This document shows, piece by piece, positions 7,863 to 15,743 of a stretch of DNA of 64,000 nt. Every line of letters starts with the position of its first letter. Position 1 is the first letter of the stretch. The position numbers were made by a program, and so were the translations under genes. A model generated the notes under the pieces. The model worked only from the letters and a program-made list of their open reading frames with translations, did no database searches and had not been told where the DNA came from. This DNA is from Faecalibacterium duncaniae (GTDB lineage Bacteria; Bacillota; Clostridia; Oscillospirales; Ruminococcaceae), in contig NZ_CP048437.1 of assembly GCF_010509575.1 (NCBI RefSeq), positions 2,666,001 through 2,730,000 on the forward strand, in the 5' to 3' direction.

Positions 7863-8738
7863 GTGGAACTGCGTACCATCAACACCTTTTTGCATATTGC
7901 GGAGCTGCACAGCTTTTCCCGTGCGGCACGGGAGCTGGGGTATTCCCAGTCGGCAGTCTCCGCGCAGGTGGCCCAGCTGGAAGCCGAATTGGAAACGCCG
8001 CTCTTCGACCGGGTGGGCAAAACGGTCCGCCTGACCGATGCCGGGCAGACCTTTCTGACCTATGCCCGCTCCCTGCTGGCCACAGCCGAGCAGGCCAAAG
8101 CGGCCCTGCAGCCTGCCCGGCAGGTCAGCGGCACCCTGCGGGTGGCACTGGCAGATTCGGTCTGCAGCACTTTTCTGCCCGACCTGCTGCAGCGGTATCA
8201 CGCCCTCTGCCCACAGGTGGAGCTGGTGCTCCGCACCGCCACCGACGATGAGATGCTCCAGATGCTGGGCTCCAATCAGATCGATCTGGCTTACACGCTG
8301 GACAAGCCGCTGCTGCAGCCCAGCTTCGTGCTGGCCGTGGATGAGCCGGAGCCAATCTGCGTGGTGGCCCCCGCCGGGCACCCATTGGCCGGGCAGGCGG
8401 AAGTCACGCTTCAGGAACTGGCCGGGCAGGAGTTTCTGCTGACTGAGCGGGGCATGAGCTACCGCGATGCCCTCGACCAGTGCATGGCAGCGCAGGGGCT
8501 GGCCATCAAGCCCTTTCTCGAGCTGGGCAGTGCTTCCCTGCTCTGCCAGATGGTCGAGCACGGCATGGGGCTTTCCTTCCTGCCCGAGTACATCGTACAG
8601 AATGCCCTCGCCGCCGGAACGCTGGCCCGCCTGAATGTCCCCGCCTGCCGCGTGGAGATGCGGCGGCAGCTGTTCTACCACAGGGATAAATGGCTCACCC
8701 CCCAGATGAAAGCATTCATCACGCTGGTGCAGAAATAA
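7863..8738 (+). CDS. LysR-family transcriptional regulator
   Basis: A 291-aa protein, standard LysR length. It starts at GTG 7863; GAGAGG overlaps the trmO stop codon. The N-terminal helix-turn-helix is HSFSRAARELGYSQSAVSAQVAQLE (residues 18-42). The effector domain begins near residue 90 (SGTLRVALADS), and has GSASLLCQMVEHGMGLSFLPEYIV near 240, the usual hinge/ligand stretch. The target is unknown; no divergent partner gene is present. Read in series with trmO. Confidence 0.92.
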   Translation: MELRTINTFLHIAELHSFSRAARELGYSQSAVSAQVAQLEAELETPLFDRVGKTVRLTDAGQTFLTYARSLLATAEQAKAALQPARQVSGTLRVALADSVCSTFLPDLLQRYHALCPQVELVLRTATDDEMLQMLGSNQIDLAYTLDKPLLQPSFVLAVDEPEPICVVAPAGHPLAGQAEVTLQELAGQEFLLTERGMSYRDALDQCMAAQGLAIKPFLELGSASLLCQMVEHGMGLSFLPEYIVQNALAAGTLARLNVPACRVEMRRQLFYHRDKWLTPQMKAFITLVQK

Positions 8739-8753
8739 AGATAACGATAAAAA

Positions 8754-8814
8754 AACAAGCCTTTCCGCTGGTGTCACACTGCGAGGTGCACCATACGGAA
8801 AGGCTTGTTATTTA
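8754..8814. terminator. Convergent terminator between LysR and DmpA genes
   Basis: A 14-bp stem AACAAGCCTTTCCG / CGGAAAGGCTTGTT around a 28-base loop, with A-runs on one side and T-runs on the other. Confidence 0.8.
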
Positions 8815-8816
8815 CA

Positions 8817-9848
8817 TTATTTTTTCAACAGGTCGGAAAGGCACTGCACCGTCCGGCCATGGTAGCCGGTGACGGTCTCGGCGTGGAGCAGGCTGCTCAG
8901 GACGCTTTCCTCCACACACTCGGCCACCGCCCGGAACAGCGGGTTGATGGCATCATCGTGGAGCATCTCCATGGGCAGGAGGGCTTTGTCCGAGTAATGC
9001 GGCATCCGGTTGGCCGTGGTAAAGGCCAGAACGATCTCACCCGAACCGTTGCCGCAGGCACTGCCGGTGCGGGAAAGCCCCACCAGCGCCCGGTGGCAGA
9101 GCCGCCGCAGCTGGCGCTCACTCAGGGGGATATCTGTTGCCAGCACCGTGATGATGGAGCCCTTGTCCTCATGGGGCGGGATGCGGGCCTCCAACAGCTC
9201 GTGGATGGGTGTGCCCGCCACGATGAGGTCATCGAAGGTGGCGTGATTGGAGAGCACCAGTGCCCCGATGGTGTAAGACTTACCGTCCAGCTCCACCAGC
9301 CGGGAGGCGGAACCGATGCCGCCTTTCAGCCCGTGGCAGCGCATTCCGCGTCCGGCACCCACTGCACCCTCGGCGAAATCTGCTTTACAGTCTGCCAGAG
9401 CGGCAGCCACATGCGCCTCAGTGACATGCAGGCCCCGGATATCGTTCAGGCCGCAGTCGTTGCACTCGCAGACGACCGGGTTCACACTGCCGGTGGTCTC
9501 GCAGATATCGGGGTTGCGCTCCAGCATATATTTGACCAGCGCCGTCTCCACGGTGCCCACACTCAGGGTGTTGGTAAACAGGATGGGGGTCTCCAGCGTG
9601 CCCAGCTCATCAATCTGGACAAGGCCGGTGGTCTTGCCGAAGCCGTTGATGACATGGCAGGCCGCCAGCACCTTATCATGGAACACATCCCCGGGGTGAG
9701 GCAGCAGCGCAGTCACGCCGGTCTGGATATCGCCATCCGCCAGTGTGCAATGGCCCACTGTCACGCCCGGCACATCACTGATCTTATTGCGTTCCCCGTG
9801 GGGCAGATGTCCCACCCGGAAGCCCCATTCATTCTTATCGATTCCCAT
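8817..9848 (-). CDS. DmpA/P1-family aminopeptidase
   Basis: A 343-aa protein. Start ATG 9848; the ribosome site GGAGAGG is supplied by the end of palindromic repeat copy 1. It matches the Ntn-hydrolase-like P1 family (D-Ala-aminopeptidase DmpA, beta-peptidyl aminopeptidases): N-terminal ISDVPGVTVGHCTL, the GAGRGMRCHGLKGGIGSASR stretch (residues 164-183), and the self-cleavage/nucleophile site at Gly230-Ser231 (DKGSIITVLATD). It cuts itself in two and releases N-terminal residues from small peptides. No signal peptide, so cytosolic. It is the last gene of the methionine block, which it may simply follow by read-through. Confidence 0.9.
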   Translation of the reverse strand: MGIDKNEWGFRVGHLPHGERNKISDVPGVTVGHCTLADGDIQTGVTALLPHPGDVFHDKVLAACHVINGFGKTTGLVQIDELGTLETPILFTNTLSVGTVETALVKYMLERNPDICETTGSVNPVVCECNDCGLNDIRGLHVTEAHVAAALADCKADFAEGAVGAGRGMRCHGLKGGIGSASRLVELDGKSYTIGALVLSNHATFDDLIVAGTPIHELLEARIPPHEDKGSIITVLATDIPLSERQLRRLCHRALVGLSRTGSACGNGSGEIVLAFTTANRMPHYSDKALLPMEMLHDDAINPLFRAVAECVEESVLSSLLHAETVTGYHGRTVQCLSDLLKK

Positions 9849-9852
9849 AAAT

Positions 9853-9968
9853 ACCTCTCCGTTATTGCTTTCCAATACCGCCCCTCCTGATAGGAGAGGC
9901 AGAAAAACAGTCGTGCGTAAACCTGGCTTCCCCATGGGGGAACTGCCGCAGGCGGCTGAGCGGGTTCA
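9853..9968. repeat. Palindromic intergenic element, copy 1
   Basis: Starts ACCTCTCCGTTATTGC, has the internal CCTCCTGATAGGAGAGG hairpin, and ends GGCTGAGCGGGTTCA, where TCA is the complement of the metA stop codon. Its other end supplies the ribosome site of the DmpA gene. Confidence 0.75.
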
Positions 9969-10904
9969 CCCCTCAGAGTGCTTCACGCGCTGCATCTCTC
10001 CCAGATCATAGGGGGTGTTCTGGTAGACGTAGTAGTTCAGCCAGTTTTCATACAGCAGATGGGCGTGTGCGCGCCAGCGGAAGAGCGGCGGCTGGCTGGG
10101 GTCATCGTTGGGGTAGTAGTTTTTGGGCACTGCAATGGGCAGACCCTTGGCAACATCCCGCTTATACTCCGCATCCAGCGTGTATTTGTCGTACTCCGGG
10201 TGGCCGATGACAAAGATCTGCCGGCCGTTCTCGGTGCTCATCAGGAAAGGCCCTGCCTCATCGCTCTCGGCAAGGATGCGCAGCGCACTGCAGTGGTCGA
10301 TATCTTCCCGGCTCATGGCGGTGTGGCGGCTGTGGGGGGCATAGAACACCTCATCAAAGCCGCGCACCAGCGGGTTGGAGGGCCGGATGACCCGGTGCTC
10401 GAACACGCCGAACATCTTGGCAGGCAGCAGCTCCTTGCGGATGCCGTAGTGGTAGTACAGGCCCGCCTGCGCACCCCAGCAGACATGCAGGGTGGAATAG
10501 ACGTTCGTCTCGCTGAAATCCATGATCTCGCACAGCTCCGGCCAGTAATCCACCTGCTCAAAGTCCATGGTCTCCACCGGAGCGCCAGTGATGATCATGC
10601 CGTCGTAGCGGTTATGCTTCACCTCGTCAAAGGTCTTATAAAAGGCCTCCAGATGGGCCGCGGAGACGTGCGTTGCCTCATGGCTCACCGTCTGCAGCAG
10701 GGTCATGTGCACCTGCAGCGGCGTGTTGGCCAGCAGCCGGGCAATCTGGGTCTCGGTGGCGATCTTGGTGGGCATCAGGTTCAGGATCAGGATCTCCAGC
10801 GGGCGGATATGCTGGGACGCTGCCCGCTCCCGGTGCATGACAAAGACGTTTTCCTCGTACAGGGCATCGTAGGCGGGGAGCGTTTTCGGGATGATGAGGG
10901 GCAT
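9966..10904 (-). CDS. metA: Homoserine O-acetyltransferase (MetA fold)
   Basis: A 312-aa cytosolic enzyme; ATG 10904 follows AAAGGAGT. All catalytic residues of the MetA family are at their standard numbers: Lys47, Cys142 ([15 protein letters not shown]), His235 and Glu237 (GHPEYD). Position 111 is Glu (GAPVE); in this family Glu111 goes with acetyl-CoA and Gly111 with succinyl-CoA, so the product should be O-acetyl-homoserine. This fits the O-acetylhomoserine sulfhydrylase encoded directly upstream in the same direction. It is the committing step of methionine synthesis, probably under the Met T-box at 15.5 kb. Confidence 0.95.
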   Translation of the reverse strand: MPLIIPKTLPAYDALYEENVFVMHRERAASQHIRPLEILILNLMPTKIATETQIARLLANTPLQVHMTLLQTVSHEATHVSAAHLEAFYKTFDEVKHNRYDGMIITGAPVETMDFEQVDYWPELCEIMDFSETNVYSTLHVCWGAQAGLYYHYGIRKELLPAKMFGVFEHRVIRPSNPLVRGFDEVFYAPHSRHTAMSREDIDHCSALRILAESDEAGPFLMSTENGRQIFVIGHPEYDKYTLDAEYKRDVAKGLPIAVPKNYYPNDDPSQPPLFRWRAHAHLLYENWLNYYVYQNTPYDLGEMQRVKHSEG

Positions 10905-10929
10905 AGATGGTTACTCCTTTAGATGGATT

Positions 10930-11068
10930 GCCCTCTCCGTCATTGCTCTGCAATGCCACCTCCCCCAAAGGGGGAGGCAGCGCATCTCCCAGGTTCAGCA
11001 TCTGCTGACCATGGGCCGCAATTGGCTCTCCCCTTGGGAGAGCTGTCACCGCAGGTGACTGAGAGGGC
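10930..11068. repeat. Palindromic intergenic element, copy 2
   Basis: Ends are matched: GCCCTCTCCGTCATTGC at 10930 and GTGACTGAGAGGGC at 11055-11068. Internal hairpins ACCTCCCCCAAAGGGGGAGG and CTCTCCCCTTGGGAGAG. It fills the metY-metA gap. Confidence 0.8.
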
Positions 11069-11075
11069 GAGACCG

Positions 11076-12350
11076 TTAAATCTTATCCAAAGCCTGTGCG
11101 ATATCTGCGATCAGATCCTCAGCACTTTCCAGACCGCAGCTCATGCGCACCAGCTCTGCGGGCACACCGGCGGCTTTCAGCTGCTCATCGTTCATCTGGC
11201 GGTGGGTGCTGGAAGCCGGATTCAGGCAGCAGGTGCGGGCATCGGCCACATGGGTCTCAATGGCGGCCAGCTTGAGCTCCTTCATAAAAATGCTGGCGGC
11301 TTCGCGGCCGCCGGCCAGACCAAAGCTGACCACGCCGCAGCTGCCATTGGGCAGATACTTTTCAGCCAGTGCGTGGTAGGGGCTGGACTCCAGGCCGCAG
11401 TAATTCACATAGGCCACCTTGGGATGGCTTTCGAGGAACTTTGCCACAGCCATGCCGTTGGCGCAGTGGCGCTGCATCCTGACATGCAGGCTTTCCAGGC
11501 CGAGGTTCAGCATATAGGCATTCATCGGGGACTGCATGGAGCCGAAGTCCCGCATCAGCTGAGCTGTTGCCTTGGTGATAAAGGCACCCTCTTTGCCGAA
11601 GCGTTCGGCGTAGGTGATGCCGTGGTAGCTGTCGTCCGGGGTGCACAGGCCGGGGAACTTCTCGGCGTGGGCCATCCAGTCGAACTTGCCGCCGTCCACG
11701 ATGGCACCGCCCAGCACAGCGCCGTGGCCGTCCATATACTTGGTGGTGGAGTGAGTCACGATATCCGCGCCCCACTCAAAGGGGCGGCAGTTGACCGGCG
11801 TGGGGAAGGTGTTGTCCACGATCAGGGGCACGCCGTGGGCGTGAGCAGCCTTGGCAAATTTCTCGATATCCAGCACGGTCAGGGCGGGGTTGGCAATGGT
11901 CTCGCCGAACACTACCTTGGTGTTGGGCTGGAAGGCAGCGTTCAGCTCCTCCTCGGTGCACAGCGGGTCCACAAAGGTGGCCTCAATGCCCATCTTCTTC
12001 ATGGTGACGGAGATGAGGTTGAAGGTGCCGCCGTAGATGGTGCTGGATGCCACGATATGGTCACCGGCCTCGCAGAGGTTGAACAGGGCAAAGAAGTTGG
12101 CTGCCTGACCGCTGGAGGTCAGCATGGCGGCGGTGCCGCCCTCCAGCTCGCAGATCTTCTTGGCCACAAGGTCACAGGTGGGGTTCTGCAGGCGGGAGTA
12201 GAAGTAGCCGTCGGCTTCCAGGTCGAACAGCTTGCCCATATCCTCGCTGGTGGCATATTTGAAGGTGGTGGACTGGATGATGGGGATCTGGCGGGGCTCG
12301 CCATTGCCGGGCGTATAACCGCCCTGCACACAGATGGTATCACGGTTCAT
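11076..12350 (-). CDS. metY: O-acetylhomoserine sulfhydrylase (PLP enzyme)
   Basis: A 424-aa protein, the usual length. ATG 12350 follows AAAGGAG by 8 bases; the open frame runs further but without a start signal. Cys/Met-metabolism PLP fold: QIPIIQSTTF (residues 20-29), YSRLQNPT, SSGQAANFFALF, VDNTFPTP, and the PLP lysine in THSTTKYMDGHG (about residue 205). C-terminal SCGLESAEDLIADI is typical. It joins O-acetyl-homoserine with sulfide (or methanethiol) to give homocysteine (or methionine). It partners with metA downstream and with the methionine importer upstream. Confidence 0.94.
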   Translation of the reverse strand: MNRDTICVQGGYTPGNGEPRQIPIIQSTTFKYATSEDMGKLFDLEADGYFYSRLQNPTCDLVAKKICELEGGTAAMLTSSGQAANFFALFNLCEAGDHIVASSTIYGGTFNLISVTMKKMGIEATFVDPLCTEEELNAAFQPNTKVVFGETIANPALTVLDIEKFAKAAHAHGVPLIVDNTFPTPVNCRPFEWGADIVTHSTTKYMDGHGAVLGGAIVDGGKFDWMAHAEKFPGLCTPDDSYHGITYAERFGKEGAFITKATAQLMRDFGSMQSPMNAYMLNLGLESLHVRMQRHCANGMAVAKFLESHPKVAYVNYCGLESSPYHALAEKYLPNGSCGVVSFGLAGGREAASIFMKELKLAAIETHVADARTCCLNPASSTHRQMNDEQLKAAGVPAELVRMSCGLESAEDLIADIAQALDKI

Positions 12351-12388
12351 TGCAACATACTCCTTTACTGGGTTTGTCCGAATAGTAC

Positions 12389-12425
12389 AATTCCCCGCAG
12401 GAGCACATGCCTCCGGCGGGGAATT
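12389..12425. other. Perfect hairpin in the metY leader
   Basis: AATTCCCCGC / GCGGGGAATT with an imperfect inner stem (GGAGCACATGCCTCC), about 40 bases upstream of the metY start. No T-run follows on the minus strand, so it is not a plain terminator. It may be an mRNA-processing or stabilising structure between metI and metY. Confidence 0.5.
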
Positions 12426-12469
12426 GAAACGTTGAATTTTACTTCCCGTCCGGGGCGAAATGAGGAGAG

Positions 12470-12548
12470 AACTCCTTCCGTCAAAGAGGGAGGCTTTAAG
12501 GCTCCCTCTCCGAGGGAGCTGGCGCACGAAGTGCGACTGAAGGAGTTA
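12470..12548. repeat. Palindromic intergenic element, copy 3
   Basis: Ends AACTCCTTCCGTCA and GCGACTGAAGGAGTTA; the last TTA is the complement of the metI TAA stop. Inner hairpin GGCTCCCTCTCCGAGGGAGC. Shorter than most copies (79 bp). Confidence 0.8.
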
Positions 12549-13202
12549 CTTCCTCAGCCTCTTATCGCTTCTGGCGGCCCAGAAGGTGCCAACGGTCTGG
12601 AAGATCTGCACCAGCAGCACCAGCAGGATGACGCAGACGATCATAATGTTGGTCTGATAGCGGTAGTAGCCGTAGGAAAGGGCGATCTTGCCCAGGCCGC
12701 CGCCGCCAATGACACCGGACATGGCCGAGTAGCCCAGAATGGTGGTCAAAGCTGTGGTCATGCTGGAGATCAGGCCGGGCAGGCACTCGGGGATCATTAC
12801 CTTGGTGATGATCTGGAACGGGGTCGCGCCCATGCTCTGGGCGGCTTCCACCACACCCTCATCCAACTCGCGCAGGCTGGTCTCCACCAGACGCGCCACA
12901 AACGGGAAGGCCGCGACCACCAGCGGGACGATGGTGGCCTTGGTGCCTACGGTGGTGCCCACGATGATACGGGTCAGCGGAAAAACGCAGATCATCAAGA
13001 TCAGGAAAGGCACACTGCGCAGGATATTGATGATGATATTCAGCAGGTGCATCAGCCAGCCGGGCAGGGGCAAAATGCCGTCCTTATCACCGGCCACCAG
13101 CAGCACGCCCAGCGGCAGGCCGATGACCAGAGAGAACGCGGTGGAGAGCAACGTCACATAGAAGGTCTCCCAGATGGCAAAGCCATAATCTGCAATGGTC
13201 AT
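12546..13202 (-). CDS. metI: Methionine ABC importer, permease MetI
   Basis: A 218-aa protein with five membrane segments, the standard MetI size. It has the EAA loop SLRELDEGVVEAAQSMGATPFQ (about residues 108-129) that docks on MetN, and the closing SGVIGGGGLGKIALSYGYYRYQ motif typical of MetI. Its ATG overlaps the metN stop by four bases. It forms the membrane channel of the MetNIQ system that brings in D- and L-methionine. Confidence 0.95.
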   Translation of the reverse strand: MTIADYGFAIWETFYVTLLSTAFSLVIGLPLGVLLVAGDKDGILPLPGWLMHLLNIIINILRSVPFLILMICVFPLTRIIVGTTVGTKATIVPLVVAAFPFVARLVETSLRELDEGVVEAAQSMGATPFQIITKVMIPECLPGLISSMTTALTTILGYSAMSGVIGGGGLGKIALSYGYYRYQTNIMIVCVILLVLLVQIFQTVGTFWAARSDKRLRK

Positions 13203-14212
13203 TCTCCAGTCACCTCCTCCACCGTAATGCCGGGCTGTGCCCGCATGTAGGCAGCAGCCTGTTTTGCTTCGTCCAGGTCAGCGGGCAGCTTGAGCAGCAT
13301 GGAGCCGTAGCACTGGCCGCTCAGGTCGCGGGTATCGGCGCTGAGCACCGACACCAGAATGCCCTTTTCGGCGGCAAGGCTTGCCACCAGCGGTTTTGCG
13401 GCGGAAGAACCGTTGAAGGTCACACGCACCACATGATCGTCCGGCGCAAAGCTGGACAGGTCGCGGGCTGCGCTGCCGCCGTTGGGAGCCACCAGACGCT
13501 TTGCCGCGGCGGTCTTGGGGTTGGCGAAGATCTCCTTCACCTCGCCCTGTTCCACCACAACGCCGCCGTCCAGAATGGCAACGTGATCGCAGATCTCCTC
13601 CACAACGCTCATCTGATGGGTGATGACCACCACCGTGATGCCCAGCTTCCGGTTGATGTCCTTGATCAGGGTCAGGATAGAGTGGGTGGTGTTGGGGTCC
13701 AGCGCGCTGGTGGCCTCATCGCAGAGCAGGACCTTGGGGTCAGTTGCCAGTGCGCGGGCAATGGCAATGCGCTGCTTCTGGCCGCCGGAGAGCTGGGCCG
13801 GGTAGGCGTTGGCCTTATCGGGCAGGCCCACCATTTCCAGCAGTTCCTTGGCGCGCTTTTCGGCTTCCTCTTTCTTCACACCTGCCAGCTCCATGGGGAA
13901 GCAGATGTTCTTCAGGCAGCTGCGCTGCATCAGCAGGTTGAACTGCTGGAAGATCATCGTGATCTCCCGGCGGCGCTGACGCAGCTGGGCAGGCGTGAGC
14001 TTTTCCATCTCCACGCCGTCAATGACCACGCTGCCCTCGGTGGGGCGCTCCAGCAGGTTGATGCAGCGCACCAGCGTGGATTTGCCCGCGCCGGACATGC
14101 CGATGATGCCGTAAATCGAGCCATCCGGGATGGTCAGGTTGATGTCCTTCAGCGCATTCACTGCGCCGTCCTTCATCTGGAAGGTCTTGGAAAGGTGTTT
14201 GATCTCGATCAC
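13199..14212 (-). CDS. metN: Methionine ABC importer, ATPase MetN
   Basis: A 337-aa protein. Walker A GMSGAGKST (residues 38-46), signature LSGGQKQRIA, Walker B VLLCDEATSALD, and the H-loop ITHQMSVVEEIC. After residue 255 comes the C-terminal NIL domain (RVTFNGSSAAKPLVASLAAEKGI...) which senses methionine and inhibits transport when it is plentiful (family knowledge). It sits between metQ and metI, overlapping metI by 4 bases. Confidence 0.96.
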   Translation of the reverse strand: MIEIKHLSKTFQMKDGAVNALKDINLTIPDGSIYGIIGMSGAGKSTLVRCINLLERPTEGSVVIDGVEMEKLTPAQLRQRRREITMIFQQFNLLMQRSCLKNICFPMELAGVKKEEAEKRAKELLEMVGLPDKANAYPAQLSGGQKQRIAIARALATDPKVLLCDEATSALDPNTTHSILTLIKDINRKLGITVVVITHQMSVVEEICDHVAILDGGVVVEQGEVKEIFANPKTAAAKRLVAPNGGSAARDLSSFAPDDHVVRVTFNGSSAAKPLVASLAAEKGILVSVLSADTRDLSGQCYGSMLLKLPADLDEAKQAAAYMRAQPGITVEEVTGE

Positions 14213-14237
14213 AGAAATTGCTCCTTGCTGTTGAATA

Positions 14238-14359
14238 AGCTCCTTCAGTCAAATCCTTACGGATTTGCCAGCTCCCTCATAGAGGGAGCCTGAAACAGAA
14301 CGGTCAGGCAAAGGCCCCCTCCCCGAGGGGGCTGTCACCGCAAGGTGACTGGGGGAGTT
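14238..14359. repeat. Palindromic intergenic element, copy 4
   Basis: Ends AGCTCCTTCAGTCAAA and GTGACTGGGGGAGTT; inner hairpins GCTCCCTCATAGAGGGAGC and GGCCCCCTCCCCGAGGGGGC. It fills the metQ-metN gap. Confidence 0.75.
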
Positions 14360-14362
14360 CGC

Positions 14363-15289
14363 TTAACCCTCGATCGGGCTCAGGTCACTCTGCTTGCCGC
14401 CGTAGATGCCCATGGGCTCAACGTGGATACCGGCAACGGAGACCAGGTGGGTGCCCTTCTCCTCATTGAAGTTGTCCAGGTAGGGCTGATGCTGGAAGTA
14501 GTTGGTATCGCACTGGCCATCCTCAACGATGGTGTTGGGGATCACATAGTCATCGTACTCCTGGATGTCCAGCGTAATGCCCTTGTCGGCCAGGATCTGC
14601 TTGCAGACCTCCAGGATCTCGCAGTGGGGAGCGGGGGTGGCAGCGCAGCTGACAGTCTCACCGTTCAGTGCGTCATAATCGATGGAAGGATCATAGCCGT
14701 CGGTGGGGTCTTCCACAACGGAGACCACAGCGCCGCCGTAGCTCTCGGTCATAAAGTCCTTGACCTGCTGGCTCTGCAGGGCAGCGACCAGAGCCTTGAT
14801 CTTGGGCTCCTCCTCATTGCCTTCCTTGCAGACCAGAACGTTGACGTAGGCAGAGGTGCCATCCTCCATGGCCAGAGCGTCGGTCATGGGGTCCAGACCG
14901 GCGGAGATGGCGTAGTTGGAGTTGATGACAGCGTAGTCCTCATCCTGCAGGACGTTGGGCACCTGAGCAGCCTCGACCTCGTCCACATTGACGTTCAGGG
15001 GGTTTTCTTCGATGTCGTTCTTGGTGGCGGTCAGGCCTGCATCTGCCTTCAGCTTGAAGAAGCCGTTCTTCTCCAGCAGGGTCAGAGCGCGGGCCTCGTT
15101 GGTGGTATCGTTGGGAACAGCGACCTTGATCTTGTCCAGCTTGGCAGCGGTGGAGGCAGCCTCAGAGGATGCAGCGCCGGAAGCGGCGGAGCTTGCGGTG
15201 GAGGAAGAGCCGCCGCAGGCGGTCAGGGCAGCGGCAGCAGCGGCCACGCCGGAAACTTTCAGAAAATTACGACGAGTGATCTTAGACAT
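14363..15289 (-). CDS. metQ: Methionine-binding lipoprotein MetQ
   Basis: A 308-aa protein; GAGAGGG precedes ATG 15289. The signal has a twin-Arg-like SKITRRNFLKVSG start and a lipobox LTAC (Cys at about residue 28), then a low-complexity Ser/Ala linker. The mature part is the MetQ/NlpA fold: KIKVAVPNDTTNEARALTLLEKNGFFKL, NPLNVNVDEVEAAQVPNVLQD, and GIHVEPMGIYGGKQ. It is anchored on the outside of the membrane and hands methionine to MetNI. It is the first gene after the Met T-box. Confidence 0.94.
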   Translation of the reverse strand: MSKITRRNFLKVSGVAAAAAALTACGGSSSTASSAASGAASSEAASTAAKLDKIKVAVPNDTTNEARALTLLEKNGFFKLKADAGLTATKNDIEENPLNVNVDEVEAAQVPNVLQDEDYAVINSNYAISAGLDPMTDALAMEDGTSAYVNVLVCKEGNEEEPKIKALVAALQSQQVKDFMTESYGGAVVSVVEDPTDGYDPSIDYDALNGETVSCAATPAPHCEILEVCKQILADKGITLDIQEYDDYVIPNTIVEDGQCDTNYFQHQPYLDNFNEEKGTHLVSVAGIHVEPMGIYGGKQSDLSPIEG

Positions 15290-15368
15290 TTTGTTTTCCC
15301 TCTCTACTTTTACAAAAATGTTTTTGTGCGGTGCGGCACAATCCGCACCCTTTGCACCGGAAGCAAAA

Positions 15369-15671
15369 TAAAAAACGCTTCCGTCCTCAGCGGGCATACA
15401 CCCACAAGGACGAAAGCGTAAAACTTCCGTGGTACCACCTTGGTTTACTGTCCCCTCACAGAGACAGCCTCACTGCTGCGGCGTTTTGCAACGCGACAAC
15501 CGGACGCTGTAACGGGCGCTCCCGTCGCAGGCTTAGCACTCTTGCACTTCGCCCCCGCGGCTCCGAGACCATTTTCAGTTCCCTGTTTCCTGCCCTTTTC
15601 CACCGCCCGGGCTCTCTGGAAGGATCAATGCGAAAACCTACTCTTCTCTTCACAGCCATTTTTGTGATATT
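15369..15671 (-). promoter_or_regulatory. T-box riboswitch, specifier ATG (Met), upstream of metQNI
   Basis: On the minus strand: AAGAGTAGG of the specifier loop, CGGGCGGTGGAAAAGGGCAG region, then GAAAATGGTCTCGGAGC with the ATG specifier (15572-15570). The T-box core GTGGTACCACGG is at 15428-15440, and the terminator stem ACGCTTTCGTCC / GGACGGAAGCGT followed by T6 at 15369-15419. Uncharged tRNA-Met should permit read-through into metQ and probably the whole block down to metA. Confidence 0.93.
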
Positions 15672-15677
15672 GCATAC

Positions 15678-15706
15678 ATAATACCCCACTCTTCCGGGTT
15701 TGTCAA
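15678..15706 (-). promoter_or_regulatory. Promoter of the Met T-box operon
   Basis: TTGACA (15706-15701), 17-base spacer, TATTAT (15683-15678) on the minus strand. Confidence 0.85.
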
Positions 15707-15743
15707 CCCTTTCAACGAAGTTTTTCAGTAGGGAATTGCCTGC

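Noticed and set aside
9966..10904. Homoserine O-succinyltransferase
   Set aside because: Position 111 is Glu rather than Gly and the partner is an O-acetylhomoserine-type sulfhydrylase, so acetyl is preferred.
10923..13250. A 775-codon plus-strand open frame across metA-metY-metI
   Set aside because: It runs through two palindromic elements and opposite well-supported genes, and no motif is visible.
15331..15681. Plus-strand open frame of 116 codons
   Set aside because: It lies entirely within the Met T-box leader of the opposite strand.
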